DNA from: Rhynchonema sp. JSB1_4
Taxonomy: Eukaryota; Nematoda; Chromadorea; Monhysterida; Xyalidae
NCBI GenBank assembly: GCA_030248065.1
Contig: JASAMV010001632.1
Coordinates: 22,528 to 86,527, forward strand
DNA: 64,000 nt
Direction of reading: 5' to 3'
Numbering within the stretch: position 1 is the stretch's first letter; the number at the start of each line of letters is the position of its first letter. The notes beneath the pieces were generated by a model, which was given only the letters and a program-made list of their open reading frames with translations, was not told the origin of the DNA and did no database searches. Positions 35,946 through 47,432 of this stretch are shown piece after piece. Both the position numbers and the translations under genes were made by a program.

Positions 35946-36913
35946 CCGGTGCCGCGGCAGATTTCTCGTCCGATGCATCCCTGAGTTTTGGACGAACATT
36001 TTACCGGAAAAAAAGAAAGAAAGAAAGAAGAAGAAGAACGTTTTTGCACTTTTTGAGAGGCGTTGGGTACCGTAACTCCACGACGCCGGTACCGATCAAC
36101 GTCAAATTTTGAATGCAGATGTAGGGTGGCCCAAGGCACCTTGTGCTTAAATATTGAAACCATCGGTGCTTTGTTGTGGAATTACTGGCCAGTGAAATTT
36201 TTTTCTGCCGGCACTAACTCCGGACAACCATATGGGACATGCGCTACCGCGCATGCCCCGATTGTCGAACATTTTTGATTTTTTTTTTGTTCCGGAACAC
36301 AAAAGTTTCGCTTCCCAGAGTGAAAGATTATTGAAATCGCACGCAATATGTGAGAATATACTGTATATTCAAAGCGATATGTGTGTTTGCAAACCATAGC
36401 AGTAGCGAAGTATGGATTTGCGATGCGTGCGCGTTGGCTACAGGCTAATATTACAGTGGTCAATTCAACTGGTCAAATCACTTCGTCAACTCACCCTGAA
36501 TGCCACGCATTATTTATCGCGCTCACTCGGGGCTACTGTGGGGTGACGAAGTAGTTTGACCATTTAAATTGATACCATTGTAATTAAGCCTTGGTATGGC
36601 CTGTTGTCTGTATACAGGACCGAAGATGCCACACCAAAATTTTGCAGACGTTCACCTAAGATTCGCCCAAGCAATCGTCATCGTGCAATTTCCGTCAACA
36701 AAAGATTCAGAACTGGACTGTTTTGTGCCACTCGACTGAGGAACAATGAGCACAATTTACCGGGGGCAAGAAGTGCGGTATATAGCACCCACAAATGATG
36801 CACACCGTTGAATTGCCGCTTTTGATCTATAACAAAACTGAAAAGTAACGCGCGCGCGGCGTTTGCCCCATTCAAGCGGTCACTCTACTAAAACAACGTA
36901 CGACACAACGGGT

Positions 36914-37130
36914 GATATTTTCGAAACGGTGTAAAGGTCAGTTGGGTGTAAAGGTCGATGGAAAGCTCGGTGGACAGCTCAGTGTAATAGACCTCGGTGT
37001 AAACTTGAAACATTCCACGTTAATAACAGGCAATGTTTCACGTTTACACCGAGCTACGCCGACCGAGCTTTCGACCGAACTTTACACCGACCTTTACGCC
37101 CAACTGACCTTTACACCGTTTCGAAAATTC
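36914..37130. repeat. Inverted repeat with GGTGTAAAGGTCAGTTGG arms
   Basis: The left arm (36914-37020) contains TTTTCGAAACGGTGTAAAGG and GGAAAGCTCGGTGG. The right arm (about 37030-37130) contains the complements CCTTTACACCGTTTCGAAAA and CCGACCGAGCTTTC. Mismatches are scattered. It looks like a MITE just upstream of the oxidase gene. Confidence 0.75.
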
Positions 37131-37279
37131 CACCCAACGTTTGCCGCGCTCGTGGCGTCAAGACAACCTGAGGGTTATGGCATGTTGTGCAGCAACAAAA
37201 CTGCTGCGTTGGTTGGGCGGACGTGGACTGAACGTCAGACGTTGTCGGGGTGGCTTTATACCTACTGTACATACATAAG

Positions 37280-39735
37280 GTGTTTCCGCGATCAATTTCA
37301 TGTTTCTACGAGCCCGACGCCGGTTTGGCCGACGCATCAATGGGCAACGCAGCGCATCAACAGCGCGCATTGGCACGAGGCGCCAAGATTGTGCAAAACG
37401 CAAAAGTCAACAATTTGATGCGTCAAAGCGATGGAGCCTATGAAGTTATTATTTATTCCACATTTTCGGTCGGTTCCATTTTGTTGTACAGCGATTTGCA
37501 TTATGCCATCAGGTGCACACAAGCGAGGGCCTGTTCACCGCACGATGCAAAGTGATCGTCACAAGTGGTGCGTGGATCAATCAAGTGTTGGCTCCGTTGA
37601 ATGTGCACGTTCCTGTGAAAGTGACGCTCGAAAACGTGTCCTATGTTGCCACGAAGGACATCAAACCGTTTCGCAAGGAAAAGTGGGCGCATTTTTCAAC
37701 ATTGTGCAGAACTGTATTGCCAAGTTAAAAGAGCGCGACAATTTTTAGTTTCCCGATTATAATCTACAAAGGTGCCGTGTGTGACGTTTACACGTTGCCA
37801 ATGCATGGGCTGCCGTGCTTCAAGGTTTGAGAGGCAAATAGCTCCAGAAAGGGTTAAAGTACGGTTCAGTGTCATAAAAATGAAGCAATTATTATAAAAG
37901 CACATTTTCTTGGCTCAGATTGGTGCCGATGCAGCGGGTCCGGTGACCACTGGGGATGCGCGACATTGGACACCGGATCCAAACAGGGAACGCTTTTGCC
38001 TTGACTGGTTGAAAAAATATGTACCAACGGTATATATATTTTTTCCCTTTTTTGTATTTGGCATACTCTACTGCATGAATGTTTTTATACAGTTCTCACT
38101 TTCCCAGGCGCTTGGCCCTATTCGTTTGACCAAAACTTGCTTGTACACGATGACCAACGACCGACATTTTGTGATCGATGATCTGACCAATCACGGACAC
38201 GCTGACGTAATTGTGTGCTCGGGTGCAGGGCATGCGTACAAGTTGGTGGTGGCCTTGGTGATTCAGGCACAACTGTGTCAGTCATATGGTCGTTTTCTAA
38301 AATTATGGGGCACGAGAAGGGTTATACTCCAAACCAGGGTTGAAAAAAATTTTTTTATTAGAGCACTGTTTTTAAAAAAAACACAAGAAAATTTTTTTTA
38401 AATTTTTTAATTAGAAAAAGTAGCGCAAACGTCGTTTCAGGTGAAATGGAGGCGCTACACAAAAATTTTTGAAAACTCAAAATTTTTCGTCACGTGACCC
38501 CTCACGTGGGGATCATCAACGTATGTACGAAGGCGATTTGGTTATTATAGCAGGATCTGAACGTGACGTGGACTCGACACGACTATTTTATTGTCAGCGT
38601 TTGTCGGTAGTATAAATATCACGCGGACGTGGTGGCGACTAACTGCGTAGCTTGGCGCAGAATATTAAATTTCACGTGCCAAACATAGATGATAGTGATT
38701 CACCGACAATAGGAAGCGATTATCATTTATGTATTGTAGCTGGTAAAGTTCTGATCAAAGGAGTGATGAACCGGAGAATGCCAAATATGCTCCTCCAAAA
38801 AGCAGCCACTGGAAACAAATTAGTTGTTTTGAATAAGCGCGCCGCATCTGCAGATATTTTAATTCATGTGTCACATGCTTATACAAAGTGCGGGCACAAT
38901 TGGGAAATTGATTGAAACCTCATATTCGATGCGAATCCTAAGATGATCCCCCAGGGGACGTACTTGGCGTTCTCCAGTACCTGGATTCTCCAAATAGAGC
39001 CCCTGTGAATGATGCTCTCAACACACTGAATGAAATGAAAAGTTTCCGTTCATGATCCTGCGCCAGTATACGTACATATGTAGGTACACTTGTATGTACG
39101 CATGGTGCCTATTAGTTTCCATACGTTCTGTATAACCGTTTCACAGATTGGTGGGGCTACAATATAGAAAACTATGGTGCCGAAGAAGCATGCACTACCT
39201 TATCATTTAAAAAAACTGAGGTCCATCACTTCTTTATTAGTCATTTTGGCGGTCAAACTAAGCGCCGCAGGCGCGATTTTGGGAAATTTGACCCAACTTC
39301 GAAAAAAATTTCAAAAATTTATGCCTCAAAACAGCCATTTTTTGGAAGAATTAGGCGATTTTATTTTTCCGAAAAACCGTGTTTTTAATTAAAAAAACAG
39401 AATATCTGGCTTATCAAAAAAATGTTTTTAATTTTTTTAATTAACCATTGTATTTTTTTTGAAACAACCCTGCTCCAAACCTAGCGCACCCACCTAGAGG
39501 AAATACAGTAAGTGCGGCGTGTGCGGTAAGTGTCTTGGACTTGAGCTAAAAACAAATCCAATAGTGAGAAACATGTAATTTTAGATTCGCGGCTGTGCTC
39601 GGCAAGACCTTGTCTGAGATGGCAGTCGGTCAACGTCCATCAGCTGATATATCGGCATTCAAAATCAATCGACCTGCGATCACCGATCCAAAGTACCCAT
39701 TCTGGCGGGATCAACGAATGAAGGCAAATATTTAG
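37280..39735 (+). CDS. Sarcosine / pipecolate oxidase-like FAD enzyme, 5' end not found
   Basis: Blocks match the C-terminal two thirds of peroxisomal sarcosine oxidase, which oxidises N-methyl amino acids with a covalently bound flavin. In order: FYEPDAGLADASMGNAAHQQ; VHTSEGLFTARCKVIVTSGA then WINQVLAPLNVHVPVKVTLE (37511-37690); FPIIIYKGAVCDVYTLPMHG (about 37748-37827); GPVTTGDARHWTPDPNRERF; LTKTCLYTMTNDRHFVIDD, with the Cys in the flavin-attachment position; SGAGHAYK; and FAAVLGKTLSEMAVGQ (39585 on), stopping at 39733-39735. The N-terminal dinucleotide-binding GxGxxG block is not visible upstream; instead there are an inverted repeat and a satellite. So the gene is either 5'-truncated or has distant first exons. 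A transposon sits in the last intron. Confidence 0.75.
38335..39472. mobile_element. hAT-like element in an oxidase intron, TSD ctccaaac
   Basis: It starts CAGGGTTG and ends CAACCCTG, flanked by ctccaaac at 38327-38334 and 39473-39480. Both ends carry long A/T-run words (AAAAATTTTTTTATT). Length 1,138 bp. A small interior ORF (38652-38915) has no similarity I recognise. No transposase. Confidence 0.88.
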
Positions 39736-42700
39736 GGATAATCAATCTTGAAACAAGTAGAATTTTAAACTATAGTGTAATGTGATAAAAATGGTCCGCC
39801 CTTATTGCACCAGTACTAAGTGCACGCTACTATTATGAGGTTTTTTGGCCTGACTTCAGAATAAAAGCAAGGAAGCCTGAAGCAGTGGTACCAAGGACAT
39901 GCTGGAATTTTTTCGACAGGTGTAGTTTAGGGCATCGGGAGTGTCCACATGGAGCCCCCGAGTCCAGCAATCGGATGCTCCTTTCGCAAACGCATAGCCC
40001 CAACGGGTCATTTTCGCACGTCTTCAGCAGAGACTGTTCTGTGATTGAATTACACATGCTTGGAAATGCACGGATTATCGTAGTTCAGTTTGGGTTGCTA
40101 TTTTGTTTCAAACTGAGAAGTGCAAGGTCGTGTGAACTTCACTGACATCCCTGATTTGATGACTCTGGTGTTGTTCAACCAAGAAGCACGGAATATGATG
40201 ACCACTTCGTTCCCATTTTGGCCGGTTGCATTTGAGAGCCCCATTGAAGGAAATAAACAATCTATGGGCCCGTGCACAGCTACCGTAACCCAGCTAATCC
40301 GCAAGCTCAACCAAGCCAACGACGCGTAAAGAGCATTGCGTCACACAAGGACACTCGAATGATGTGCTGCTTGACAAACAATAGCTTGACAAATTGCGAC
40401 TCAAATCTGACCACATACGGTACACAGTGCAGTGTGTATACCGTGTATCGATTAAAACAAAATTTGCACAGCACATGAACACATTTTGTTCCATATTTTT
40501 GTCGTGGTTCCCAGAATGCCCTGCAGTTAGGTCACGATTTGATTGTAGCCGACAGCTGTAATAAAGTGTCACATACCGCACATATTTATCAGGTTGGAAG
40601 GGTGGGTGCCGTTTTGCGCGAAAAAGGAGCCGTCGGGCAGTGGGCTAATGCTGTTGAATAACTAAGACAAATTCAATAGATAATGTGAACGCATGAGCAT
40701 TTCAGAATATTTTCTTGCCTGATTAGTCAAGATGCCCGACATCAGTACGCAAATATACATGACAGCAGGATTGTCTTTGGCACAGCACCCTATAAGCTCA
40801 TGCGCGCGCAACGAAAAACGCCATTAGGCAAGCCCCGTAGCTACCGTACACCGGATAATATGGACAAGTTGGTGACACAAACAACAGCTAATAAACGCAG
40901 GCATGTGCATGTGGTGCACTACTATGTGCTTTCAGAGCGGCTGCTACTCGTAATTAATAATCATAAGAAGACGCAGTGAGAGAGCAGATGCATTTGCGCA
41001 CTCACTAAGGTGGTTGTGTCCGTGTGCGCCAGGACACGGAACGCTCCTGGTTCAATATTTGGGTTTGGGACTCTTGTCTCAGTGCTGACAGCCTGTGCGA
41101 GTCTGATTTGGTAACCCGGGTACTGCTTTGAGATGCGTGGTCTCTTTGTGTTTGTAGCTGCCGGGCCATTCTCTGTCAGTAAGGTGTACTGTAGCGGTGC
41201 CGTACCATAATAACACCTAAAGCTAAAGGTGCGCGCGATTTGACCGACACCGAAATTGCCTATGAGCCATTCCGATTAAGTAATAGGCCAAAGTCGACGT
41301 ATCACCTCGGGCCTCGTGTGTCGAGAGTCAAATACCTGCGGGCTGCTCCGGCTTGGACGACAGGAAAAGAGAGAAAATAATAAAGCCATGTCATTTGTGC
41401 CTGCCGCTGCCGCCGGGCCAACTCCGTCGCATAACTGGCAGGTAAATGGGTGCTGCATACACATGCTTCCGGTCTAGCCCATAGGTTGACGGCAGGCAAA
41501 CTAGGTCGTCTAAACGTGGGTATGTATATTTCGGAATAAGTTTGGCATACCTACAGGTGTCCGTGCTGAGTCTGCTGCATCATTGAAACAGATACCGCCA
41601 ATAATTTTTCGCTCAGTTTTTTTTCTTCATAACTTTTGTCGGTGATGATCATACATCGACGGACACGATAACAGAGCTGCGATTTATTGCTACCCCAACT
41701 TGATTACACTGCAAAATTAGGATTGGAGACTTGTATACCGCACATATCAGAAAGTGTGTCCTGAGCACATTGTTCAACGTGATCATGCAGTGATCGTGAT
41801 CGCATTTATTGATTTATCATCTTTTGTGCAAAGCACGTCCACAAGACGGCACCCAGTGCACTTTGTGATCATGCAGTTTGTTCGGTGCACTTCAAAAATT
41901 CAAGAAAATTTCATTTGCCGCACCTTTTCCCAGCCCCACGCGGTGTGACCGTATCAGTTTCAGCTTTCTTGTGGCCGCCAGTCGTTCACCACGGTTACGC
42001 CTACAAAGTGAAATAAAAAGCAACTCCCTTTCACAATCAATTATTGCACTCGAAACACCTCGCCAGTTAATTATGGACGGCATTGCTTCATGTTTTCTTT
42101 TCCGACCAGTAGCGTTAGTGCCGGTAGCGTTTTCACACAATTAACGCGATACACACATATACATATACCGTAAGCCAGCAGTGGGTAAGAGTATCGGTCA
42201 TGAAAGTGATCCGCTTTTTGGTCGGGCCTGAGAAGCCGCGCTCTCGTTCTGATTTCGACCAAGTTTCGGGTCTTGTTTTTGGCTTTTTTTGGTTTGTCTC
42301 TCTGAGGTTCGGTAACTCGGGCAAGTTATATGTTTTTACCACCCGTGGTCCACGCAGCACGTGTCCCCCTATCCAGTTGGTGTGCAACCTGACAACATGA
42401 GACAAAAAACGTGCGACTAACTGTGTGAACATGCAAGACACAACATGTAACTGTTTATCACATTGCTTTTTAATGGTCAAAATTAACATATTAATGTATT
42501 GATCTATTTTCTGCAACCTCGGTCGCCCATATTTTGCCTCACATTCGCCTTCGAACACCCGAAGTCACAGCCGTGGCGCCGGCGGGCCGATAACTGTTGC
42601 ATAAACCGTTGTATTGTCAGCCCAATTAAGTTGTACATTACACACTGCAACATCAAAGCGAACGAGCCTATTCCCCTTGTTACACAGGGTTATAAAATCA

Positions 42701-44416
42701 TGCACCAAACTTGGGTTACGGTAGGCCCGTTATCTGATCTAACCGCCTATCGAGCCAACGGTGCCCGAGTTTTGCATCATTTTAAAAATTGCATCCGATC
42801 CCCTTTGCATGACTTCAGTTGCTTAAGAATAGTAATGTTGCTGTGCTGTAAATCAAGATAAGGCAGAACATTAAGTCAGTTGTATCCTTATGCATTTCTC
42901 TTTATTACTCTTGTGGTCTATTATTGTATGCTCGGTCCCACCTGTGCATCCAATCCTACCCAAGCCCTAACCTGAATAAAAAAATTTCCATTTCTTTAAT
43001 TTCACTTTTTAAACATAGGTTTTCCTTTCCAACCTCCTTATGAACGCACAAACTGACATTTAGGCCAAAGTTCCTGGCCTTGCCCATGTAAGTTTTCGCC
43101 CCAATTCCTTTTATTCATCACTTTCACTTCCGGGACTGCCATCTGGCATTGGGGATTAATTACCAAAAATACTAAAATAATGCCTATGGGTGGTTGAATG
43201 TTCTCCTAATTTTATGCGAGTATCCCTTATTCGTGCAGTTCCTTTCTGTTCCAGCAGCTACTCTGTTATAACGTATAATACCGGAACGAATACAGAGTCC
43301 AAGTTCCAGTTGCAACCCAATGCACGCGAATCCCCGCGAGGCGAATGTCCTGTGAATGGATGTGCGTGCACACAAATGTGTGCTATGTGACCGAGATTTG
43401 ACGTGTGTATGTGGAGCGATGCTATAGATCTTCCTCAAAATTTCAAATTCGCCGCATTGTACGTATACCGCGGTTTTCACTCTCGTGCGCGCATGTGCGT
43501 AACATAAACTATTGGTGAATTACAGGCCTGTGCTTGGGATATCCTGAATTTCAAGGACACATGGAGCACTGCATAGCAGATACACTCATTTTCCTTGTTC
43601 AATCAGGCGTTCCATTGTTCTCATCTTCCTGACCCCGTGTGTTTTGTTTCAACCATATTGCAGTTTGCACCAGCCAGCTGTACCCCTTTAACTCACATGG
43701 AGCGTATCCGAACGAGTTGCCCCCAACCCCATTCAAAGGTGATGAATTTATTCATTTAGGTGCATGTGCGCGCGTTTGTGTTTCTGTGTTAGTCGGTGTT
43801 GATGTGTGCAAAACCCCACTTGTCCTGTCAAGTCATATGCCCCCTCACCTCCCGACCTGATTTGAACCCGCGCGCGCATTTGACGTTCGATATTTCACGG
43901 CGATGTTAGCGCGAAAGCGAAAATACTACTTTTCTTGAGCGAAAGTATGCACCTCGTTCTGCTGTTTGTGAGGTGTTATTTATTAGTGTAAACAGCCCGA
44001 GTCTTTCGGTGTCATTTCGTTTCACACCTGTAGCATAGCAGCATGCCAACTTTAATCCAGGGCAAGGTCAGTCACCAGCACTTTACTTAACAGCCCCCGA
44101 TACCAGACCTGGTGGTTTGAGCACCATTCTGTTGTTTTGTTGTCTCATTGTTTTTGTGATTAGATAAAACTTCAAGGTTGTACGATTTGGAAACTGTTTT
44201 GGTACCCCAAGCAACTGTGTTCTGTCGGTGCTTTTGCTTAGATTTCGAAATTTTGCAAACCACTTACCACCAACGTTTGTTGGTCAATCAGTGTGCGCTT
44301 GAACGTTAGCATGACAGCCTGATGTTTCACATTGTTTCCAAAAGCAAAGAAACGTGTTATATTCAAATGTCGTGTTGTGCACAGACTACAAATCAGTGAA
44401 ACATCATCCGGCAGCG
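39736..44416. other. Long stretch without a recognisable gene
   Basis: One short open stretch at 40116-40329 (ARNMMTTSFPFWPVAF, then TATVTQLIRKLNQANDA, stop) could be an exon end, but I cannot name or connect it. The rest shows no domain, tRNA, satellite or paired transposon ends that I could see. Confidence 0.4.
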
Positions 44417-44605
44417 ATGGCATTGGTAATGAATCCAGCGTACGCGTCATTGATGCATCAACTGCAGACACAACAACAACAGCAGAACTCAGCGACCTCA
44501 GCCAGCTCGACAACGCACACGGACGATTCGACGAGTCTGGCGTCGACCTCCGATCAATCGGGTTCATCCGAACACAGCATGTCGCCCTCGTCGTCGCCCA
44601 TGCAG
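44417..44605 (+). CDS. Initial coding exon of a Ser/Thr/Gln-rich protein
   Basis: ATG at 44417 opens MALVMNPAYASLMHQLQTQQ, then a QQQ run and a Ser/Thr-rich stretch ending SMSPSSSPMQ at a CAG|GTATAT donor (44605/44606), exactly 63 codons in phase 0. The composition suggests the N-terminus of a transcription regulator, but no domain is visible. I found no convincing second exon before the next repeat. Confidence 0.4.
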
Positions 44606-45092
44606 GTATATCATGTATACATTGTTGGTGCTTGATGGGGAAGTTGCATTTATATTAGCATTGTTTGTTGTTATGTGTCAGTCCCGTTGCCACAAACGCA
44701 AGACGTTCGTTTTTTATTCATTACGGAGGTTTCAGTTGTCACATTTAGTACATACTGTAACTCCTTATCAACCGGGCATCGTCTCCGTCAGACCCCCAAA
44801 TCACTTTCGGGTGTACTTTGCCCCCAAACATTCCCCTTTCCAAAAACTTTCATTTTCAAGTCCAAGTTCATTATCAGACGCATGTGTGCGACTCGTGAAA
44901 AAGAAACAGTAATAACTAGTTTGGGCGCACGTAGTTTTTCGTTTTACGATATCCGATAGTAAAAACAAAATTAAAAGGAAAGTAACGTCGTGCACACCTG
45001 AGTGCGAGATCCTTGATTTTTGCACCCATCATGTAACGAGAGTGAAAACAAAACTTTCGCTGCTTGCAGTGTGTGATTTTCATTGAACATAA

Positions 45093-45758
45093 TCAGTACG
45101 AAATATATTTTTTTTCTAATAATAGTTGGCTGCCGAAAAATTGGGGACCGACACTACCGACACCTGAAAAAAACCGACACTTTTGTGGACCGACACCGAC
45201 ACCGACACCGACATTAGTAGTGTCGGTACCTACACCGACTTTTTTCCGACACCGACGCCGATCCCTAGACAAGAGAGCTCGATATTCAGCTTTCAGTTGC
45301 TCCAATTGAACTTTCTGATCGTGCATTTGCATTTCCATGTCAGCTTTCAGGCATTCCAGTTCCAAAACGTGTTTCCGTTCGAGCAACAAACAACGCTTTT
45401 GAAACATCTGCCGCTCAAGCATGACTTGACCATACGGCTTGGTAGCTGCACTTTCATTGACACCATTCGTGTGGGCATCCAACCCAAAAACAGGCGTCTC
45501 CAGTTCGGAACTGCAATTCCCGGCCAAATCACCCCGTCGATCTGACAGGTATGGTGTGTCGCACGCGGCTGGTGCACTAAAAGCACGATGCGACACTGCA
45601 CCGTCATTTTGCTGCACGAATCCCAATCGCTCCTGTCTGGCCACGGCGCATTCTGCCTCCGAATGGTCTGTTTCACAAAAACAGCACCATTCTTGACCAG
45701 CTCGACTTCTCTCCGTTTCGACTCCACCACTATTGTTCAGCCCATCCATCGTCTCCAT
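45093..45758 (-). CDS. Zinc-knuckle-like and coiled-coil ORF, function unknown
   Basis: The first ATG of the open frame is at 45758 (METMDGLNN). CCFCETDHSEAEC (C-x2-C-x3-H-x4-C) resembles the CxFC...H...C knuckle of nematode/BEL-Pao-type proteins. Residues about 125-195 (YGQVMLERQMFQKRCLLLER, then LECLKADMEMQMHDQKVQLE) predict a coiled coil. The last 50 codons fall in the GTCGGTGTCGG repeat, so the natural end is probably a splice site or was lost to insertion near 45268. It could be a retroelement gag relic. Confidence 0.4.
   Translation of the reverse strand: METMDGLNNSGGVETERSRAGQEWCCFCETDHSEAECAVARQERLGFVQQNDGAVSHRAFSAPAACDTPYLSDRRGDLAGNCSSELETPVFGLDAHTNGVNESAATKPYGQVMLERQMFQKRCLLLERKHVLELECLKADMEMQMHDQKVQLEQLKAEYRALLSRDRRRCRKKVGVGTDTTNVGVGVGVGPQKCRFFSGVGSVGPQFFGSQLLLEKKYISY
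45128..45268. repeat. GTCGGTGTCGG word array
   Basis: Complementary words GACCGACACCGACACCGAC, TGTCGGTACCTACACCGAC and CGACACCGACGCCGATCCC fill the segment. The right edge (complement CTAGGGATCGGCGTCGG) resembles an hAT-type end. The left end is not resolved. Confidence 0.55.
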
Positions 45759-46237
45759 GATCGTGTGATCTGTCCTTGACCAGACAAGACCACTTTTGTC
45801 TTCTTTCTTGCTCCTTTCTCGCTCACACTCCAATATCGTCTAATCAATCTTCAATCTTCAAGCGTTGACACTAATGTTTGTGATTGACCGAACAATTATC
45901 GACCAACCAGCGCAAGACGAACGAGAAATATTCTAAATGTGAAAGGAACAGGCCGGGCGGACCGGCTTTTTAACAGAAACAGGGATAAAAATGAAAAATA
46001 AAACCCAAAATACCCGTCCCTAAACCAAAATTTACTCAAACTAGACCGGCTCGCGTCGAAAAACAAAAATTTGTTGTCGTCCACTCACGCCAGCCAACGC
46101 CAATCGCCAGCGAAACTCGACGAGACGGCTCTAAATGTCAATACAAGACCGGGGCCGGGCCCGGTTTATCGAATATAGTCAATAAAAATCAAAAATTTTA
46201 GCACTCTGAACTCTGAAAACTAACCAAACAAGTAGTT

Positions 46238-46281
46238 AAGGTAGTGTACCTGGATCGCAAGCGATCCAGGTACACTACCTT
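46238..46281. repeat. Perfect 21-bp palindrome with a 2-nt loop
   Basis: AAGGTAGTGTACCTGGATCGC (46238-46258), AA, then its exact complement (46261-46281). The words resemble the GTGTAGTTCCTGG and GTAGTGTACCAGG ends of the hAT-like elements. It lies near the presumed left edge of the Polinton-like element, whose terminus I could not define. Confidence 0.8.
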
Positions 46282-46579
46282 TGAGAGAAAATTTTTTATT
46301 TTCCAGCTCGTCCGTCTGTACCACTTGACTGCGCACTATGATGCATGAACTAACTGATGTGATGTTTCACTGTGACTGTCCTGTCTGTGTACTTTGTCCT
46401 GTCCTATGTATGCTTTGTGTTTGTCCTATGCATGCTTTGTGTTTCTGTCCTGTGTGCTTTGTGGTCCTGTCGTGTGTGTTTGCACATAAAAATTGAAACC
46501 CCCAAACGCACCTTTATTTTTATTTGGCGCAAATTTCACTAACTTTGCGAACAAACGGCAAATTATCAAATTGACTAAA

Positions 46580-46689
46580 TTAGGCTGGATCTGTCAAATT
46601 TTTTGGTTTCTTTTGCTTGTAAATCAGAGCGATCAGAAGTCCGATGGCGACAAGTGCGAGAATGACGATCGACACACGACCGGATGTGG
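46580..46689 (-). CDS. Terminal exon encoding a C-terminal membrane anchor
   Basis: After an ATCAG acceptor the minus strand reads SIVILALVAIGLLIALIYKQ, then KKPKNLTDPA and stop (46580-46582): one hydrophobic helix followed by lysines, as in a tail anchor. In-frame stops upstream of the acceptor mean it needs a donor exon. The nearest candidate is the helical ORF at 46921-47298, whose direct reading ends in a stop. The join is inference. Confidence 0.4.
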
Positions 46690-46920
46690 CTGATGTTTAT
46701 ATTTACATGATTTACCTGAAGTTAAAAGAGGAAATACGATAGCGCAGGTATCTTTTTAGCCTCATTCTGTGGTGCACAATGGATGATAACATGGAAATGA
46801 AGGTGAGAGTGGGTGTATTTTTTGTTTTCCTGATTCATCAAGCATACATGGTTTATGTGGGTGGCCCTGAAGAGGGCCGTTGGGTTTGGGTAAGTGGACC
46901 GAAGTCCAGTGGACAGAAGT

Positions 46921-47298
46921 CTACTGTCCGAAAGCGGCGACGAACAAATCGGCCGTGCTGGGGAAGATGGCCAGCAGCATCGACCAACTTCGCTGCCCCA
47001 TTGAGCCGTCAACCAGCAGTCGAGCAGCCCATTTCATGCGCAGATCTTTGCGCTCAGCAGCCGTCAACATGTAGAATATCTCTTTGCGGATGCGAGCGTG
47101 ATACCACAATTTATCTTGACCGAGCGGTAGACTGGTGTCGGCGTTGAAAACCTCTGACCATCGACGGGCGGCGATCATGGCCTTCTCTTGGTAGACGTCT
47201 CGCATCACGGCCATTGCGACTTTGACCTCCGATTCGGCCAGGCATGTCACGAAACGCTGGACCGCGTCAACTTCATCGGACGAGATGAATGGTTCCAT
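46921..47298 (-). CDS. Polinton accessory protein, alpha-helical, unknown
   Basis: ATG at 47298, 125 codons. Mostly amphipathic helices (VQRFVTCLAESEVKVAMAVM, then MIAARRWSEVF, and RKEIFYMLTAAERKDLRMKW) and a C-terminal segment VDGSMGQRSWSMLLAIFPST. I do not recognise a family. The DG-x(5)-W-S-x-L-L-A-I-F pattern weakly recalls a BCL-2 BH1 segment, and a possible tail anchor lies downstream; this is speculation. A TATA box lies about 65 bp upstream, with a palindrome and an E2F consensus beyond it. Confidence 0.5.
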   Translation of the reverse strand: MEPFISSDEVDAVQRFVTCLAESEVKVAMAVMRDVYQEKAMIAARRWSEVFNADTSLPLGQDKLWYHARIRKEIFYMLTAAERKDLRMKWAARLLVDGSMGQRSWSMLLAIFPSTADLFVAAFGQ

Positions 47299-47363
47299 GA
47301 GAGCGAAGAGAGAAAGATGACTGTAGGTAGAAACATTGATGCCAGACTGGCCAAAATGGCTTA

Positions 47364-47432
47364 CTTATATACTATTTGGGGGAAAATCCACGGTGCGCGC
47401 GCAGTGCGCGCACCGTGGATTTTGGCGCGAAA
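47364..47432 (-). promoter_or_regulatory. TATA box, 15-bp-arm palindrome and E2F consensus
   Basis: GTATATAAG (complement of 47364-47372) precedes the ATG at 47298. ATCCACGGTGCGCGC (47386-47400) and its exact complement (47406-47420) flank 5 nt. TTTGGCGCGAAA (47421-47432) matches the E2F site TTTSGCGCSAAA exactly. A weaker relative, TTTGGCGCAAA, is at 46523-46533. Confidence 0.7.
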
